From Neotabrizicola shimadae (lineage in GTDB: Bacteria; Pseudomonadota; Alphaproteobacteria; Rhodobacterales; Rhodobacteraceae): a stretch of DNA of 64,000 bases. Under the pieces are notes generated by a model. That model saw only the letters and a program-made list of their open reading frames with translations, was not told where the DNA came from and ran no database searches. Shown here one piece after another: positions 8,206-17,172 of this stretch. The stretch spans positions 1,798,001 to 1,862,000 of the forward strand of contig NZ_CP069370.1 in assembly GCF_019623905.1 (NCBI RefSeq), read 5' to 3'. A program made the translations under genes and the position numbers. Positions within the stretch are counted from its first letter, which is position 1. Every line of letters begins with the position of its first letter.

Positions 8206-9498
8206 ATGCTGCGCACCCTTGCCCTTGCCCTGATGCTCCTGCTCGTCCCGCTTGCCGCGCGGGCCGAAAGGGTGGCGCTCGTCATCGGCAATTCCGGCTA
8301 TATTCACGCCAACCCGCTGCCCAATGCCGCGCAGGATGCGCGCGACATGGCGACCCGGCTCACCGACATCGGCTTTTCCGTCTATTCCGGCGTGGACCTC
8401 ACGCGCGCCGAAACCCTGTCGCTGGTGGCGGAATTCTCCCAGGCGCTCCAGCCTGAGGATCTGGCACTGTTCTTCTACGCCGGACACGGCGCGCAGGTGG
8501 GGGCCGAGAACTATGTCATCCCCATCGACGCCGCGCCCACCGACGAGGTCAGCCTGATCGACGCCTCGGTGAAACTGCAATCCATCCTGCGCACCATGGA
8601 ACTGCGCTCCGACCAGCGCATCGTCATCCTCGACGCCTGCCGCAACAACCCCTTCGTGGAAAAGCTCGCCTCCCGCGATGTCTCGGGCGGCGTGGCGCGC
8701 GGGCTGGCCAAGGTCGAGGCCGGGGTGGGCAGCTTCATCGCCTTCTCCACCCAGCCCGGCAATGTGGCTCTGGACGGGTCCGGCAAGAACAGTCCCTTCA
8801 CCACCGCACTGCTCGCCCATATCGGCGAGCCCGGCCTCGACATCCACGCCGTCATGCGCGCCGTCCGCGCCGATGTGGTGACCCAGACCAATCAAAGCCA
8901 GGTGCCCTGGGAAAACTCCTCCCTCGTCTCCGAGGTCTTCCTCGCCAGCGCCGCACCTCCGCCCGAACCCGTCTCCACCGCCCAGATCAGCCGCCCCGCC
9001 GTCGCCGCAACCCGCAACGTCGATTACCACTATGTCGGCGGCCTCGATCCCAACGGCGACGGCTTCCTCGCGCTGCGCTCGGGCACCACCTCCTCCGCCA
9101 CCCGGCTCGCCAAGATGACCGAAGGCACGCTGCTCACCATCCTCGGCCAAAGCGGCGACTGGCTCAACGTCCGCCTCCAGGACGGCCGCGAAGGCTGGGC
9201 CCATTCCAACTGGATCTTCTGCTGCGTCACCGTGGAAGAGCCCGCCGCCCCGCCGCCGCCCGACCCCGCCATCCTGCAGGTGCTGGACGAAGGCGCCACC
9301 TGCGACCAGCTCTGGACCGCCCGCAACCTGATCTGGAAGGACTACGGCTACTGCTTCACCACCGACCGCGCCATCCGCGCCTTCGGCAACGAGGGCTGCC
9401 AGCAGGGCCTCGACCGCGCCGCCATCTCGCTTGCCCCCGAAGACGCGGCCGAGGTCGATCGCCTCTCGCGCCTCGAAAGCCGGCTCGGCTGCAACTGA
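8206..9498 (+). CDS. secreted caspase-like (C14) protein with SH3b and YARHG domains
   Basis: A 430-residue exported orthocaspase. Residues 1-20 are a signal peptide ending AARA. The p20-like domain (about 22-245) has the dyad His94 in FYAGHGAQ and Cys145 in ILDACRNNPF. A Pro-rich linker follows, then an SH3b domain (about 275-340, ending GREGWAHSNWIFC) and a Cys-containing YARHG domain (about 360-430, CDQLWTARNLIWKDYGYC). SH3b and YARHG modules are thought to bind the cell wall, so a periplasmic or wall-associated protease is likely. It starts 10 bases after the ligase stop, so it may be cotranscribed with it. A second caspase gene lies at 60698. The substrate is unknown. Confidence 0.9.
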   Translation: MLRTLALALMLLLVPLAARAERVALVIGNSGYIHANPLPNAAQDARDMATRLTDIGFSVYSGVDLTRAETLSLVAEFSQALQPEDLALFFYAGHGAQVGAENYVIPIDAAPTDEVSLIDASVKLQSILRTMELRSDQRIVILDACRNNPFVEKLASRDVSGGVARGLAKVEAGVGSFIAFSTQPGNVALDGSGKNSPFTTALLAHIGEPGLDIHAVMRAVRADVVTQTNQSQVPWENSSLVSEVFLASAAPPPEPVSTAQISRPAVAATRNVDYHYVGGLDPNGDGFLALRSGTTSSATRLAKMTEGTLLTILGQSGDWLNVRLQDGREGWAHSNWIFCCVTVEEPAAPPPPDPAILQVLDEGATCDQLWTARNLIWKDYGYCFTTDRAIRAFGNEGCQQGLDRAAISLAPEDAAEVDRLSRLESRLGCN

Positions 9499-9578
9499 CG
9501 CCTGCGTGAGCCGCCCCGCCCGCGGTTCCCTTTCCCTCGTGGCTGTCCTACATCAGACCAAACGCCCCGGAGACACGC

Positions 9579-11405
9579 ATGGCCCCCAGCTTCCCCCGCC
9601 CCGCCTTCGATTCCCGCATCGGCGGCAATTCCCTCGGCAACCTGCCGGAATGGGATCTGACCGACCTCTACGAAAGCCCCGACTGCGACGCCTTCGCGCG
9701 CGACATGGCCGATGTCGAAGCCTCCGGCGCCAGCTTCGAGCTGAGCTACAAGGGCAAGCTTGCAGACCTGGACGCTGTCGGCCTCCTGACCTGCATCCGC
9801 ACCTACGAACACATCGAAACCACCGCCGGCCGCCTCATGTCCTACGCGGGCCTGCGCTATTACCAGAACACCATGGACAGCGAGCGCGCCAAGTTCATGG
9901 CCGACGCCCAGGACCGCATCACCACCGCCACCACGCCGATGGTGTTCTTCAGCCTCGAATTCAACCGCCTCGACGACGACCACCTCGCCCGGCTTTACGC
10001 GGAAAATGCCGGTCTCGCCCGCTACAAGCCGGTCTTCGACCGGATGCGCGCCATGCGCCCGCACCAGCTTTCGGACGAGATGGAAACCTACCTGCACGAC
10101 GCCTCGGTGGTCGGCGCCTCTGCCTGGAACAAGCTCTTCGACGAAACCATCGCCGGCCTGATGTTCAAGGTCGAGGGCGAGGAGGACGAGCTCAACCTCG
10201 AATCCACGCTCAACCTGCTGACCGACACCGACCGCGCCAAACGCGAAGCCGCCGCCCGCGCCCTGGCCGAGGTTTTCGACCGCAACATCAAGCTCTTCGC
10301 CCGCGTCCACAACACGCTGGCCAAGGAAAAGGAAATCGACGACCGCTGGCGCAAGATGCCCTCGCCGCAATACGCGCGCCACCTGTCGAACCATGTCGAA
10401 CCCGAGGTGGTCGAGGCGCTGCGCAATGCCGTCGTCGCCGCCTACCCCAAACTCAGCCACCGCTACTACCGGCTGAAGGCGAAATGGATGGGCCTCGACA
10501 AGCTCCAGGTCTGGGACCGCAACGCGCCCCTGCCCATCGAAACCCCGCGCCTTGTCAACTGGGATCAGGCCGAACAAACGGTGATGCAGGCCTATGCCGC
10601 CTTCGACCCCCGCATGGCCGAGATCGCCGCGCCCTTCTTCCGCCGGGGCTGGATCGACGCGGGCGTGAAGCCCGGCAAGGCGCCGGGCGCCTTCGCCCAC
10701 CCCACCGTGACCACGGTGCATCCCTATGTGATGCTGAACTACCTGGGCAAGCCGCGCGACGTGATGACGCTGGCGCACGAGCTGGGCCACGGCGTCCACC
10801 AGGTGCTTGCCGCCGGCCAGGGCGAGCTTCTGTCGGCAACGCCCCTGACGCTGGCCGAGACCGCCAGCGTCTTCGGCGAGATGCTGACCTTCCGCAAGCT
10901 TCTGGACGAGGCCAGGACCCCGGCCGAGAGGAAGACCCTGCTCGCCGGCAAGGTCGAGGACATGATCAACACCGTCGTGCGCCAGATCGCCTTCTACGAT
11001 TTCGAATGCAGGCTGCACGCGGCGCGGGCCGAGGGGGAACTGACCCCCGACGACATCAACGCGCTGTGGATGTCGGTGCAGGCGCAAAGCCTGGGCGATG
11101 CCTTCGACTTCATGGAGGGCTACGAAACCTTCTGGTGCTACATCCCGCATTTCGTCCACTCGCCCTTCTACGTCTATGCCTATGCCTTCGGCGACGGGCT
11201 GGTGAATGCGCTCTACGCGGCCTATGCGGCGGGCATGCCCGGCTTCGAGGACATGTATTTCGACATGCTGAAGGCCGGGGGCTCGAAACACCACCGGGAG
11301 CTTCTGGCCCCCTTCGGCCTGGACCTCGCCGATCCCGCCTTCTGGGACCGCGGGTTGAACATGATCGCCGCCTTCATCGACGAGCTGGAGGCGATGGAGG
11401 CGTAA
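9579..11405 (+). CDS. M3 family oligoendopeptidase (PepF-like)
   Basis: A 608-residue zinc metallopeptidase of family M3, PepF/PepB branch. The zinc site is HELGH (His400, Glu401, His404), with a third ligand probably Glu427 in PLTLAETASVFGE. The N-terminal helical region and the PYVMLNYLGKPRDVMTLAHE lead-in are typical. There is no signal peptide. It degrades peptides of roughly 6-20 residues in the cytosol. The length matches the family. It is 80 bases from the caspase gene and is followed by a run of hairpins that probably ends transcription. Confidence 0.93.
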   Translation: MAPSFPRPAFDSRIGGNSLGNLPEWDLTDLYESPDCDAFARDMADVEASGASFELSYKGKLADLDAVGLLTCIRTYEHIETTAGRLMSYAGLRYYQNTMDSERAKFMADAQDRITTATTPMVFFSLEFNRLDDDHLARLYAENAGLARYKPVFDRMRAMRPHQLSDEMETYLHDASVVGASAWNKLFDETIAGLMFKVEGEEDELNLESTLNLLTDTDRAKREAAARALAEVFDRNIKLFARVHNTLAKEKEIDDRWRKMPSPQYARHLSNHVEPEVVEALRNAVVAAYPKLSHRYYRLKAKWMGLDKLQVWDRNAPLPIETPRLVNWDQAEQTVMQAYAAFDPRMAEIAAPFFRRGWIDAGVKPGKAPGAFAHPTVTTVHPYVMLNYLGKPRDVMTLAHELGHGVHQVLAAGQGELLSATPLTLAETASVFGEMLTFRKLLDEARTPAERKTLLAGKVEDMINTVVRQIAFYDFECRLHAARAEGELTPDDINALWMSVQAQSLGDAFDFMEGYETFWCYIPHFVHSPFYVYAYAFGDGLVNALYAAYAAGMPGFEDMYFDMLKAGGSKHHRELLAPFGLDLADPAFWDRGLNMIAAFIDELEAMEA

Positions 11406-11418
11406 GCCATCCCCGTAG

Positions 11419-11512
11419 GGTGCGCATTCATCGCGCACCGTACCCCGCCCCGGCGATAGCCGGGGCCTCGCCCAAAACGCGGACCGCCCGCGCGCCTTGG
11501 GCGCACGGGCGG
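11419..11512. terminator. cluster of three hairpins between convergent genes
   Basis: Three GC-rich hairpins lie in a row: GGTGCGC/GCGCACC with a 7-nt loop (11419-11439), GCCCCGGC/GCCGGGGC around GATA (11447-11466), and CCGCCCG/CGGGCGG with an inner GCGCC/GGCGC stem (11484-11512). None has a T-run. They probably insulate the convergent M3 peptidase and DUF1254 genes from each other. Confidence 0.5.
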
Positions 11513-11559
11513 CATCACAAGTCGTGCGCAGGTGCCGGGGCGCAGGCCCCGGACCGCCG

Positions 11560-13203
11560 TTACTTCACTTCTTCGATCTCGCCGATGCGCCAGCTCTTGT
11601 CGAAGAATGTCGGCAGCGGGCTGTAAAGCCGCAGGATGGTGAACCAGCCCTTCTTCGGGTCGGTCTGGATCCAGTTGCCCCGCGCCACATCCTTCGGCTG
11701 CTCGGGCGAGAACCAGATGGTCGTCGTGCCATCCTCCGCCGCCTCGGCTGCAGGCGAGGGATAGGCCTGGCTGCCCGCGCGCGGATACATCTGCGACGTC
11801 TGCAACATCGACCGGGTCTGGTTGTCATACAGCGTCAGCGACCAGAAGGCCTCGGCCGGAACCTTGGGCGGCAGCACCACCTTGTAGGTCTTGGACCCGT
11901 CAAACACGTTCCCGGTGCTGTCGGCAAAGCTCATCAGATACTGCGAGCCCACGCCCGGAATGCGCATGATCATGCCGGGTGAATCCAGCGTATAGCCGTA
12001 GTAGAAGGCCGTCCGGCTATCCAGCGTGCGCGCTCCGGTCGGCGGCAGCGGCTTGAACATGCCATCCTCGAACAGGGGCGGCGGCGTCTCGAAATTCGCG
12101 CCCCCTTCCCACAGCATCGTGCCCCACTGCGACCCGTCGTAATAGGCCCAGTCCGGGTGCTTCATCGCATAGCGCCAGTTCAGCGCCCGCCCCGTGGCAT
12201 TGCCGAAGGCCGCCGCCTCGGTCAGGATCTTCTTCATCCGTTCGTCGGGATTGAACGGCTTGCCGTGCACGATCCCCACCGCCGCCAGTTCGCCCGCCAG
12301 TTCCACGTCATAGCTGGTGGCCGGCTGCATCTGGACGTTCTCGTTGATCATCTCCCAGAAGCCGAAATCGCTCGGCGGGATGGTGTTGAACTTCATGCCC
12401 GAGCCGTCGATGAACTTGGTCTCGGGGATCTTCGGCTCGCCCGCGATCTTCACCGTGCCTTCCAGCGCCTGCGCGATCGAGGTGCCAAAGGATCCCGGCT
12501 GATAGGGATAGACCTTCATCGTCTTCTTGATGGTCTCGACCGCCGGTTCAGGCTTGCCGTCCACCAGATAGGCCCGCGCGGCATAGAGCGCGATGTTGGT
12601 CTTGGCATGGGCGATGAAATAGCCGCCCTCGGGCAGCGGGCCGTCATAGCCGGGGCCCACGATCAGGTATTTCCCGCCCAGGCCACGGTCGGGCCCCGGC
12701 GCGCCGATATCGATCACCCAGGAAAACCACATGTCGTTGATCGTGCCCACCGCACCCGGCGGCTGTTCCACGACAATCGGGCCTTTGCTCAGGTCAAGGC
12801 CGGTCAGGTAGTACACGGTATCCGCATTCGCCGTCAGGAACAGCGAATTGGAATCCATGAACTTTTCAAAGATCACCACATCGCCCGGCGCGGCACCGAT
12901 CCCTTCAAAGCCCTTCACGATGGCGAGCGCCGAGGCGCCGCGGAAGCTGTTGTTATAGGCAGACAGCGCCTGGGTGAAGTCCAGCATGTCATAGGTCTTC
13001 TGCGCCGTCTCGACCGTGGGCACACCATCGGTGAAATCCAGTTGGCCAAAGCCCGTCGCAATGCTGGCCGGCGCGCCGAGGGAGTCGAGAACCTCGGGGG
13101 CAACTTCGGCACGAGCGCCGCCCGCGGCAGCAAGCACAAGGCCCGCGATGGCAAGGGCGCTGAATGACGGTCGGCGGCCTTTGTGGTGAACGGTGTGCAG
13201 CAA
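11560..13203 (-). CDS. DUF1254/DUF1214 domain secreted protein
   Basis: A 547-residue exported protein of the DUF1254-DUF1214 family (COG5361). A signal peptide covers about residues 1-32, ending GGARA. DUF1254 lies in the first half (around FEKFMDSNSLFLTANADTVY) and DUF1214 in the second (KVPAEAFWSLTLYDNQTRS), ending with the family tail TDPKKGWFTILRLYSPLP. The family has no established reaction. The start codon appears to be TTG (13201-13203) with AGGAG about six bases upstream, and no in-frame ATG lies before the signal peptide. It stands alone, convergent to the M3 peptidase gene. Confidence 0.85.
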   Translation of the reverse strand: MLHTVHHKGRRPSFSALAIAGLVLAAAGGARAEVAPEVLDSLGAPASIATGFGQLDFTDGVPTVETAQKTYDMLDFTQALSAYNNSFRGASALAIVKGFEGIGAAPGDVVIFEKFMDSNSLFLTANADTVYYLTGLDLSKGPIVVEQPPGAVGTINDMWFSWVIDIGAPGPDRGLGGKYLIVGPGYDGPLPEGGYFIAHAKTNIALYAARAYLVDGKPEPAVETIKKTMKVYPYQPGSFGTSIAQALEGTVKIAGEPKIPETKFIDGSGMKFNTIPPSDFGFWEMINENVQMQPATSYDVELAGELAAVGIVHGKPFNPDERMKKILTEAAAFGNATGRALNWRYAMKHPDWAYYDGSQWGTMLWEGGANFETPPPLFEDGMFKPLPPTGARTLDSRTAFYYGYTLDSPGMIMRIPGVGSQYLMSFADSTGNVFDGSKTYKVVLPPKVPAEAFWSLTLYDNQTRSMLQTSQMYPRAGSQAYPSPAAEAAEDGTTTIWFSPEQPKDVARGNWIQTDPKKGWFTILRLYSPLPTFFDKSWRIGEIEEVK

Positions 13204-13362
13204 GATGTGCTCCTGTGGTTTCTGGCGCGGCGCAGTCTAGCCGTGAGGGGCAGACGTGGAAATCGGCATCTGCGCCACAACTTCGCCCATAGCGCCAGAC
13301 CATTTCCCCGGCCTCAAAGTCAGCCGCGCCGGAAAGCACCCCGCCTCGGCCTGGACACTCCC

Positions 13363-13435
13363 CGAATCCACGTCAACAAGCGCCAGCAACCAATTGAAAT
13401 CATTTGTTTCAGCCAGGAATCCAGGCTCGAAGTCC
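13363..13435 (+). repeat. decayed copy of the dispersed palindrome element (copy D)
   Basis: ATTGAAATCATTTG at 13393-13406 is identical to the same block in copy B (33490-33503). The flanking TCCA(A/C)GT(T/C)AA block and a GCTCGAAG remnant in place of the palindrome keep the same spacing. The distance from the conserved block to the adjacent minus-strand stop is 45 bases here and 46 in copy B. The palindrome itself is destroyed. I infer an old copy just downstream of the DUF6476 gene. Confidence 0.5.
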
Positions 13436-13437
13436 CC

Positions 13438-13734
13438 TCAAGGCGCGATCGTCACCTCCTGCCGCAGCACGCCGGACAGCCGGTCATAGACCAGGATCCG
13501 CCCCTCGGTCGTCACCACGGCAAACCAGTCGGGCCCCACCGTCACCGCCTGGGCTTTCGCGCCCTCCGGCAGGTCAATGGCCTCGGGCAAGGGCAGCGCG
13601 TTGGCATCCGGCATCCGGGTGACAAGCAGCGCGACCACCGCTATGACGCCAAGGATCATCGTGACCATCAGCACGATCACCAGACCCTTGAGCCAGACCA
13701 GGCTGGCCGGCAGCGCTTGCGGAGCCTCGTCCAT
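13438..13734 (-). CDS. DUF6476 family membrane protein
   Basis: A 98-residue protein with one N-terminal membrane segment (about residues 14-39, rich in V, L and I) and a short C-terminal periplasmic-type domain ending GRILVYDRLSGVLRQEV. It resembles the small DUF6476 proteins of Rhodobacterales, for which no function is known. The start at 13734 is preferred because GGGGGAG lies nine bases upstream; an ATG three codons earlier (13743) touches that sequence with no spacing. Its start codon overlaps that of the divergent RluA gene, so each ribosome binding site lies inside the other gene. Confidence 0.75.
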   Translation of the reverse strand: MDEAPQALPASLVWLKGLVIVLMVTMILGVIAVVALLVTRMPDANALPLPEAIDLPEGAKAQAVTVGPDWFAVVTTEGRILVYDRLSGVLRQEVTIAP

Positions 13735-14770
13735 GTCCGACATCTCCCCCGAAACCGGCATCCTCGCCGTCACCATCGGCCTAGAGCCCCCCGACCGGCT
13801 TGACAAGGCGCTTGCCCGCGACGTCCCGCCCGAGGCGAGCCTCTCGCGTTCGCGCCTGATGCGGATGATCGCCGAGGGCGCCGTCACGCTGGACGGCCAC
13901 CCCATCACCGACCCCAAGCACCGCCCGCAAGAGGGCGAGACCTACGCGCTCCGCCTCGACCCCGCCGCCGAGACGGACACGGCGGCCGAAGACATCCCCC
14001 TGACCGTAGTGTGGGAAGATGCCGACCTCATCGTCATCGACAAGCCCGCCGGGCTGGTCGTCCATCCCGCCCCTGGCTCGCCCTCCGGCACGCTGGTCAA
14101 CGCGCTGCTCGCGCATTGCGGCGACAGCCTGTCCGGCATCGGCGGCGAAAGACGCCCCGGCATCGTCCACCGCATCGACAAGGACACCACCGGCCTGCTG
14201 GTCGTGGCCAAGTCCGACCGCGCCCACCACGGCCTTGCCGCCCAGTTCGAGGCGCACAGCGTGAACCGCCACTACCTCGCCCTGGTGCACGGCCAGCCCA
14301 ACGCCGCCGACCCCCGCCTGCGCGGCATCAAGGGTGTCAGCTTCGAAGCCGGCGGCATCGTCAAGATCGCCACCGGCCTCGCCCGCCACAAGACCGACCG
14401 CCAGCGCCAGGCCGTCACCTGGGATGGCGGCCGCCATGCCATCACCCGCGCCCATGTCGTTGAATCCTTCGGCGGCGATGCGGTCAGTCTGATGGACTGC
14501 TGGCTGGAAACCGGCCGCACCCACCAGATCCGCGTCCACATGGCCCATGCCGGCCACGGCCTGATCGGCGACCAGACCTATGGCGGCCGCCGCAAGGTGC
14601 CCGCCCGCCTGCTCGGCCCCGCGGCAGACATGGCCAACGCCTTCCCGCGCCAGGCGCTCCACGCCGCCACCCTGGGCTTCACCCACCCCGTCACCGGCGA
14701 AGAACTGGAGTTCGCCTCGCCCCTGCCGCCCGACATGGCGGCGCTGGTGCAAGCGTTGCGGAAGGCCTAG
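13733..14770 (+). CDS. RluA family pseudouridine synthase
   Basis: A 345-residue RluA/RluD-type enzyme that converts uridine to pseudouridine in rRNA, most likely 23S. It has an N-terminal S4 RNA-binding domain (LARDVPPEASLSRSRLMRMI, about residues 20-90). The catalytic block is RRPGIVHRIDKDTTGLLVVA with Asp in HRIDKDT, then LETGRTHQIRVHMAHAGHGL. The ATG at 13733 follows GGAG by eight bases. Its stop codon TAG overlaps the TAG of the convergent kup gene within CCTAG. Whether it is RluC or RluD in specificity cannot be told from sequence alone. Confidence 0.9.
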   Translation: MSDISPETGILAVTIGLEPPDRLDKALARDVPPEASLSRSRLMRMIAEGAVTLDGHPITDPKHRPQEGETYALRLDPAAETDTAAEDIPLTVVWEDADLIVIDKPAGLVVHPAPGSPSGTLVNALLAHCGDSLSGIGGERRPGIVHRIDKDTTGLLVVAKSDRAHHGLAAQFEAHSVNRHYLALVHGQPNAADPRLRGIKGVSFEAGGIVKIATGLARHKTDRQRQAVTWDGGRHAITRAHVVESFGGDAVSLMDCWLETGRTHQIRVHMAHAGHGLIGDQTYGGRRKVPARLLGPAADMANAFPRQALHAATLGFTHPVTGEELEFASPLPPDMAALVQALRKA

Positions 14771-16749
14771 ATCGCCACCCGCTCGCCCAGTTCCACGATC
14801 CGGTCGCGCGGGATGTGGTAGTAATCCGAAGGATCGGCCGCCAGCCGCGACAAAAGCGCATAAAGCCGGTCCAGCGCCCGCCCGAATCCGGGTTGCCCCG
14901 CCGCCACCGCGCGCCGGCGCCCCAGGAAGAAGGTCGAGGTCATCACGTCGAACTTCAGCCCCGCCCGTCGCGCCGCACCCATCGCCCGGCTGACATTCGG
15001 CGTCTCCATGAAGCCAAAGCGCAGGATCACCTGACCGAAGCGGTCCGACAGCTTCTCATAACTCGCCCGCTCCTCAGGCTCGGCATAGGGCACACGCAGC
15101 GACTCCACCGTCAGGAACACCACCTGCTCGTGCAGCACCCGGTTGTGCTTCAGATTGTGCAACAGCGCGGTCGGCACCACCTCGGGGTCGGGCGACAGGA
15201 AGAAGGCCGTGCCCGGCACCACCTGCGCCGATGTCCGCGCCATCGACCGCACAAAGCTTGCCAGCGGCACGCTTTGCTTGTGGGCGCGCGCCAAGAGCAC
15301 CTGCGTCCCGCGCCACCACGCCCACATGACCACCGCCATCACCGCGCCGATGGCCAGCGGCACATAGCCGCCATCCGCTACCTTCACCAGGTTCGAAGCC
15401 AGGAAAGCCAGTTCCAGCACCGCGATCGGCAGGGCCACCAGGATGGCACCAATCAGCGGCAGCCGGCCCGACTGCCAGACATACAGGATCACGAGGATCG
15501 TGGTGATCACCATGGTCCCGGTCACGGCAATGCCATAGGCCGAGGCCAGCGCCGAAGAAGACCCGAAGGCGATGACCAGCCACATAACCCCGAACAGAAG
15601 CCACCAGTTGATCGCGGGGATGTAGATCTGCCCGCTCTGGTCCTGCGCCGTGTGCCGGATCATCATGCGCGGCAGAAGGCCCAGTTGCATGGCACCCCGC
15701 GCCATCGAAAAGGCGCCCGAAATCACCGCCTGCGCGGCGATCACCGTGGCCGCCGTCGCCATGGCCACAAGGAAGGGCAAGGCGGATTTCGGCGCCATCT
15801 CGAAGAAGGGGTCGGCCACCGTTGCCGGATCGGCCAGCACCAGCGCGCCCTGGCCCAGGTAGTTCAGCACCAGCGCCGGAAAGACCAGCGCCAGCCAGGC
15901 CACGATGATCGGCGGCCGGCCGAAATGCCCCAGATCGGCATAAAGCGCCTCTGCCCCCGTCACCGCCAGGAAGACGGCACCCAGCACGGTGAAGGCCACG
16001 ATCTCGTGGCTGACCAGAAACCGCAATCCATACAGCGGGTTGAAGGCCAAAAGCACCTCGGGATTCTCGCCGATGTGCCACAGCCCCAGCCCGGCCAGCA
16101 CCAGGAACCAGACCAGAGTGATCGGCCCGAACAGCACGGCAATCCGCGCCGTGCCCCCGCGCTGCACCAGGAACAGCACCAGAAGGATGACAAGCGTCGC
16201 GGGCACGACAAAGCGGTCCAGCGAAGGCATCACCAGTTCCACACCCTCGACCGCCGACAGGACGGAAATCGCCGGCGTCAGGATCGCATCGCCGAAGAAC
16301 AGCGCCGATCCCATCAGCGCCAGCGCCAGCACCGGGATCGACCGGCGCCCGATGGCCAGCCGCACCAGCGTGTACAGCGCCAGCACGCCGCCCTCTCCGC
16401 GGTTGTCGGCCCGCAGAAGGAAGATCACATACTTCACCGTCACGATCAGGATCAGCGTCCAGATCAGCAGGGAAAGCAGCCCCAGCACTTCGGCGCGATT
16501 CACGCCATCGGCATCCGTGACCGGCCGCAGCGCCTCGCGGAAGGCATAGATCGGGCTTGTGCCGATGTCGCCATAGACAACGCCGATGGCACCCAGCGTC
16601 AGGGCAGCAAAACCTTGCCGGGGGCCATGCTCGGGTGGCGGCTCGGCCTCCTGGCGCAGGTAATCGGCGATGTCCAGCTCGTCCTCGTCAAAGAGGCTTA
16701 GCTGTTTCGGGTCGGGAGAGGACCCCGAAGGCGTGATTTGATCTGTCAT
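14767..16749 (-). CDS. kup: low-affinity potassium transporter Kup
   Basis: A 660-residue K+ uptake protein of the KUP/HAK/KT family, with about 12 membrane helices in the first 450 residues and a cytosolic C-terminal domain. The signature GAIGVVYGDIGTSPIYAFRE is present just before TM1-2, and the AGAGGVLAL-type block reads NRGEGGVLALYTLV. It couples K+ to proton entry. The ATG at 16749 is chosen because the protein then opens MTDQITPSGSS; upstream in-frame codons look non-coding. It is divergent from rpoH across a 423-base gap and convergent with the pseudouridine synthase gene. Confidence 0.93.
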   Translation of the reverse strand: MTDQITPSGSSPDPKQLSLFDEDELDIADYLRQEAEPPPEHGPRQGFAALTLGAIGVVYGDIGTSPIYAFREALRPVTDADGVNRAEVLGLLSLLIWTLILIVTVKYVIFLLRADNRGEGGVLALYTLVRLAIGRRSIPVLALALMGSALFFGDAILTPAISVLSAVEGVELVMPSLDRFVVPATLVILLVLFLVQRGGTARIAVLFGPITLVWFLVLAGLGLWHIGENPEVLLAFNPLYGLRFLVSHEIVAFTVLGAVFLAVTGAEALYADLGHFGRPPIIVAWLALVFPALVLNYLGQGALVLADPATVADPFFEMAPKSALPFLVAMATAATVIAAQAVISGAFSMARGAMQLGLLPRMMIRHTAQDQSGQIYIPAINWWLLFGVMWLVIAFGSSSALASAYGIAVTGTMVITTILVILYVWQSGRLPLIGAILVALPIAVLELAFLASNLVKVADGGYVPLAIGAVMAVVMWAWWRGTQVLLARAHKQSVPLASFVRSMARTSAQVVPGTAFFLSPDPEVVPTALLHNLKHNRVLHEQVVFLTVESLRVPYAEPEERASYEKLSDRFGQVILRFGFMETPNVSRAMGAARRAGLKFDVMTSTFFLGRRRAVAAGQPGFGRALDRLYALLSRLAADPSDYYHIPRDRIVELGERVAI

Positions 16750-17172
16750 GGTGATGAGGGGGGGCAGGTGGGGCATGGCCCGTCCTGCGGTCAGAAGGCG
16801 ACCCCTGGCAGAGGGCCCCGGATGCTCCAACACACGCCATCATTGCAGCGCACGATCATGTTACTCCGTCCATGCTGCACCTGCAAGATACCGCGCTGCG
16901 GCCCCGCAGGCGGTCTGGCGATCATCTCCGCCCTGCCCCGCGCAGGGTGAAGTCTGCGTGCCCGCCCTGCGCTCGCGCAGGGTGACGTCTGCGTGAAGGA
17001 CGGGACTTTCCGCTTCCGTTGCGACGGAACGGGCTACATGCTTCGTTCAGCAAGACATGGGATGCCAGGGATGGCCAGCGGGCCGCGCGGGTCTTGAAAC
17101 CCGCCAGGGGGGATCCTACGTCAGGGGGCTTCCGGGGGCCGCAGCCGGACCCGGATCAACAGGGGGCATTGA
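16750..17172. promoter_or_regulatory. long divergent intergenic region, kup / rpoH
   Basis: A 423-base region with no supported gene. It holds an imperfect direct repeat, CGCAGGGTGA(A/C)GTCTGCGTG at 16941-16960 and 16976-16995 (19 of 20 bases identical, 35-base period), a small TTCCGT/ACGGAA hairpin at 17014-17029, and a CTTGAAA-containing promoter candidate near 17093. Most of it is probably the rpoH control region and leader. Confidence 0.5.
17093..17119 (+). promoter_or_regulatory. candidate heat-shock-type promoter of rpoH
   Basis: CTTGAAA at 17093-17099 matches a sigma-32 type -35 box, with a weak TCCTAC-like -10 about 14 bases on, 54 bases before the rpoH ATG. This would allow autoregulation, but the -10 match is poor. 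Confidence 0.25.

Noticed and set aside
7194-8291. 365-residue minus-strand frame opposite the ligase
   Set aside because: Shadow of the ligase gene; no start signal or domain.
9348-11438. 696-residue open frame on the minus strand opposite the M3 peptidase
   Set aside because: The opposite strand encodes a clear HELGH peptidase; the long frame reflects high GC and codon bias.
14815-16701. 628-residue open frame on the plus strand opposite kup
   Set aside because: Gln/His/Arg-rich and without motifs; kup on the other strand has full-length family similarity.
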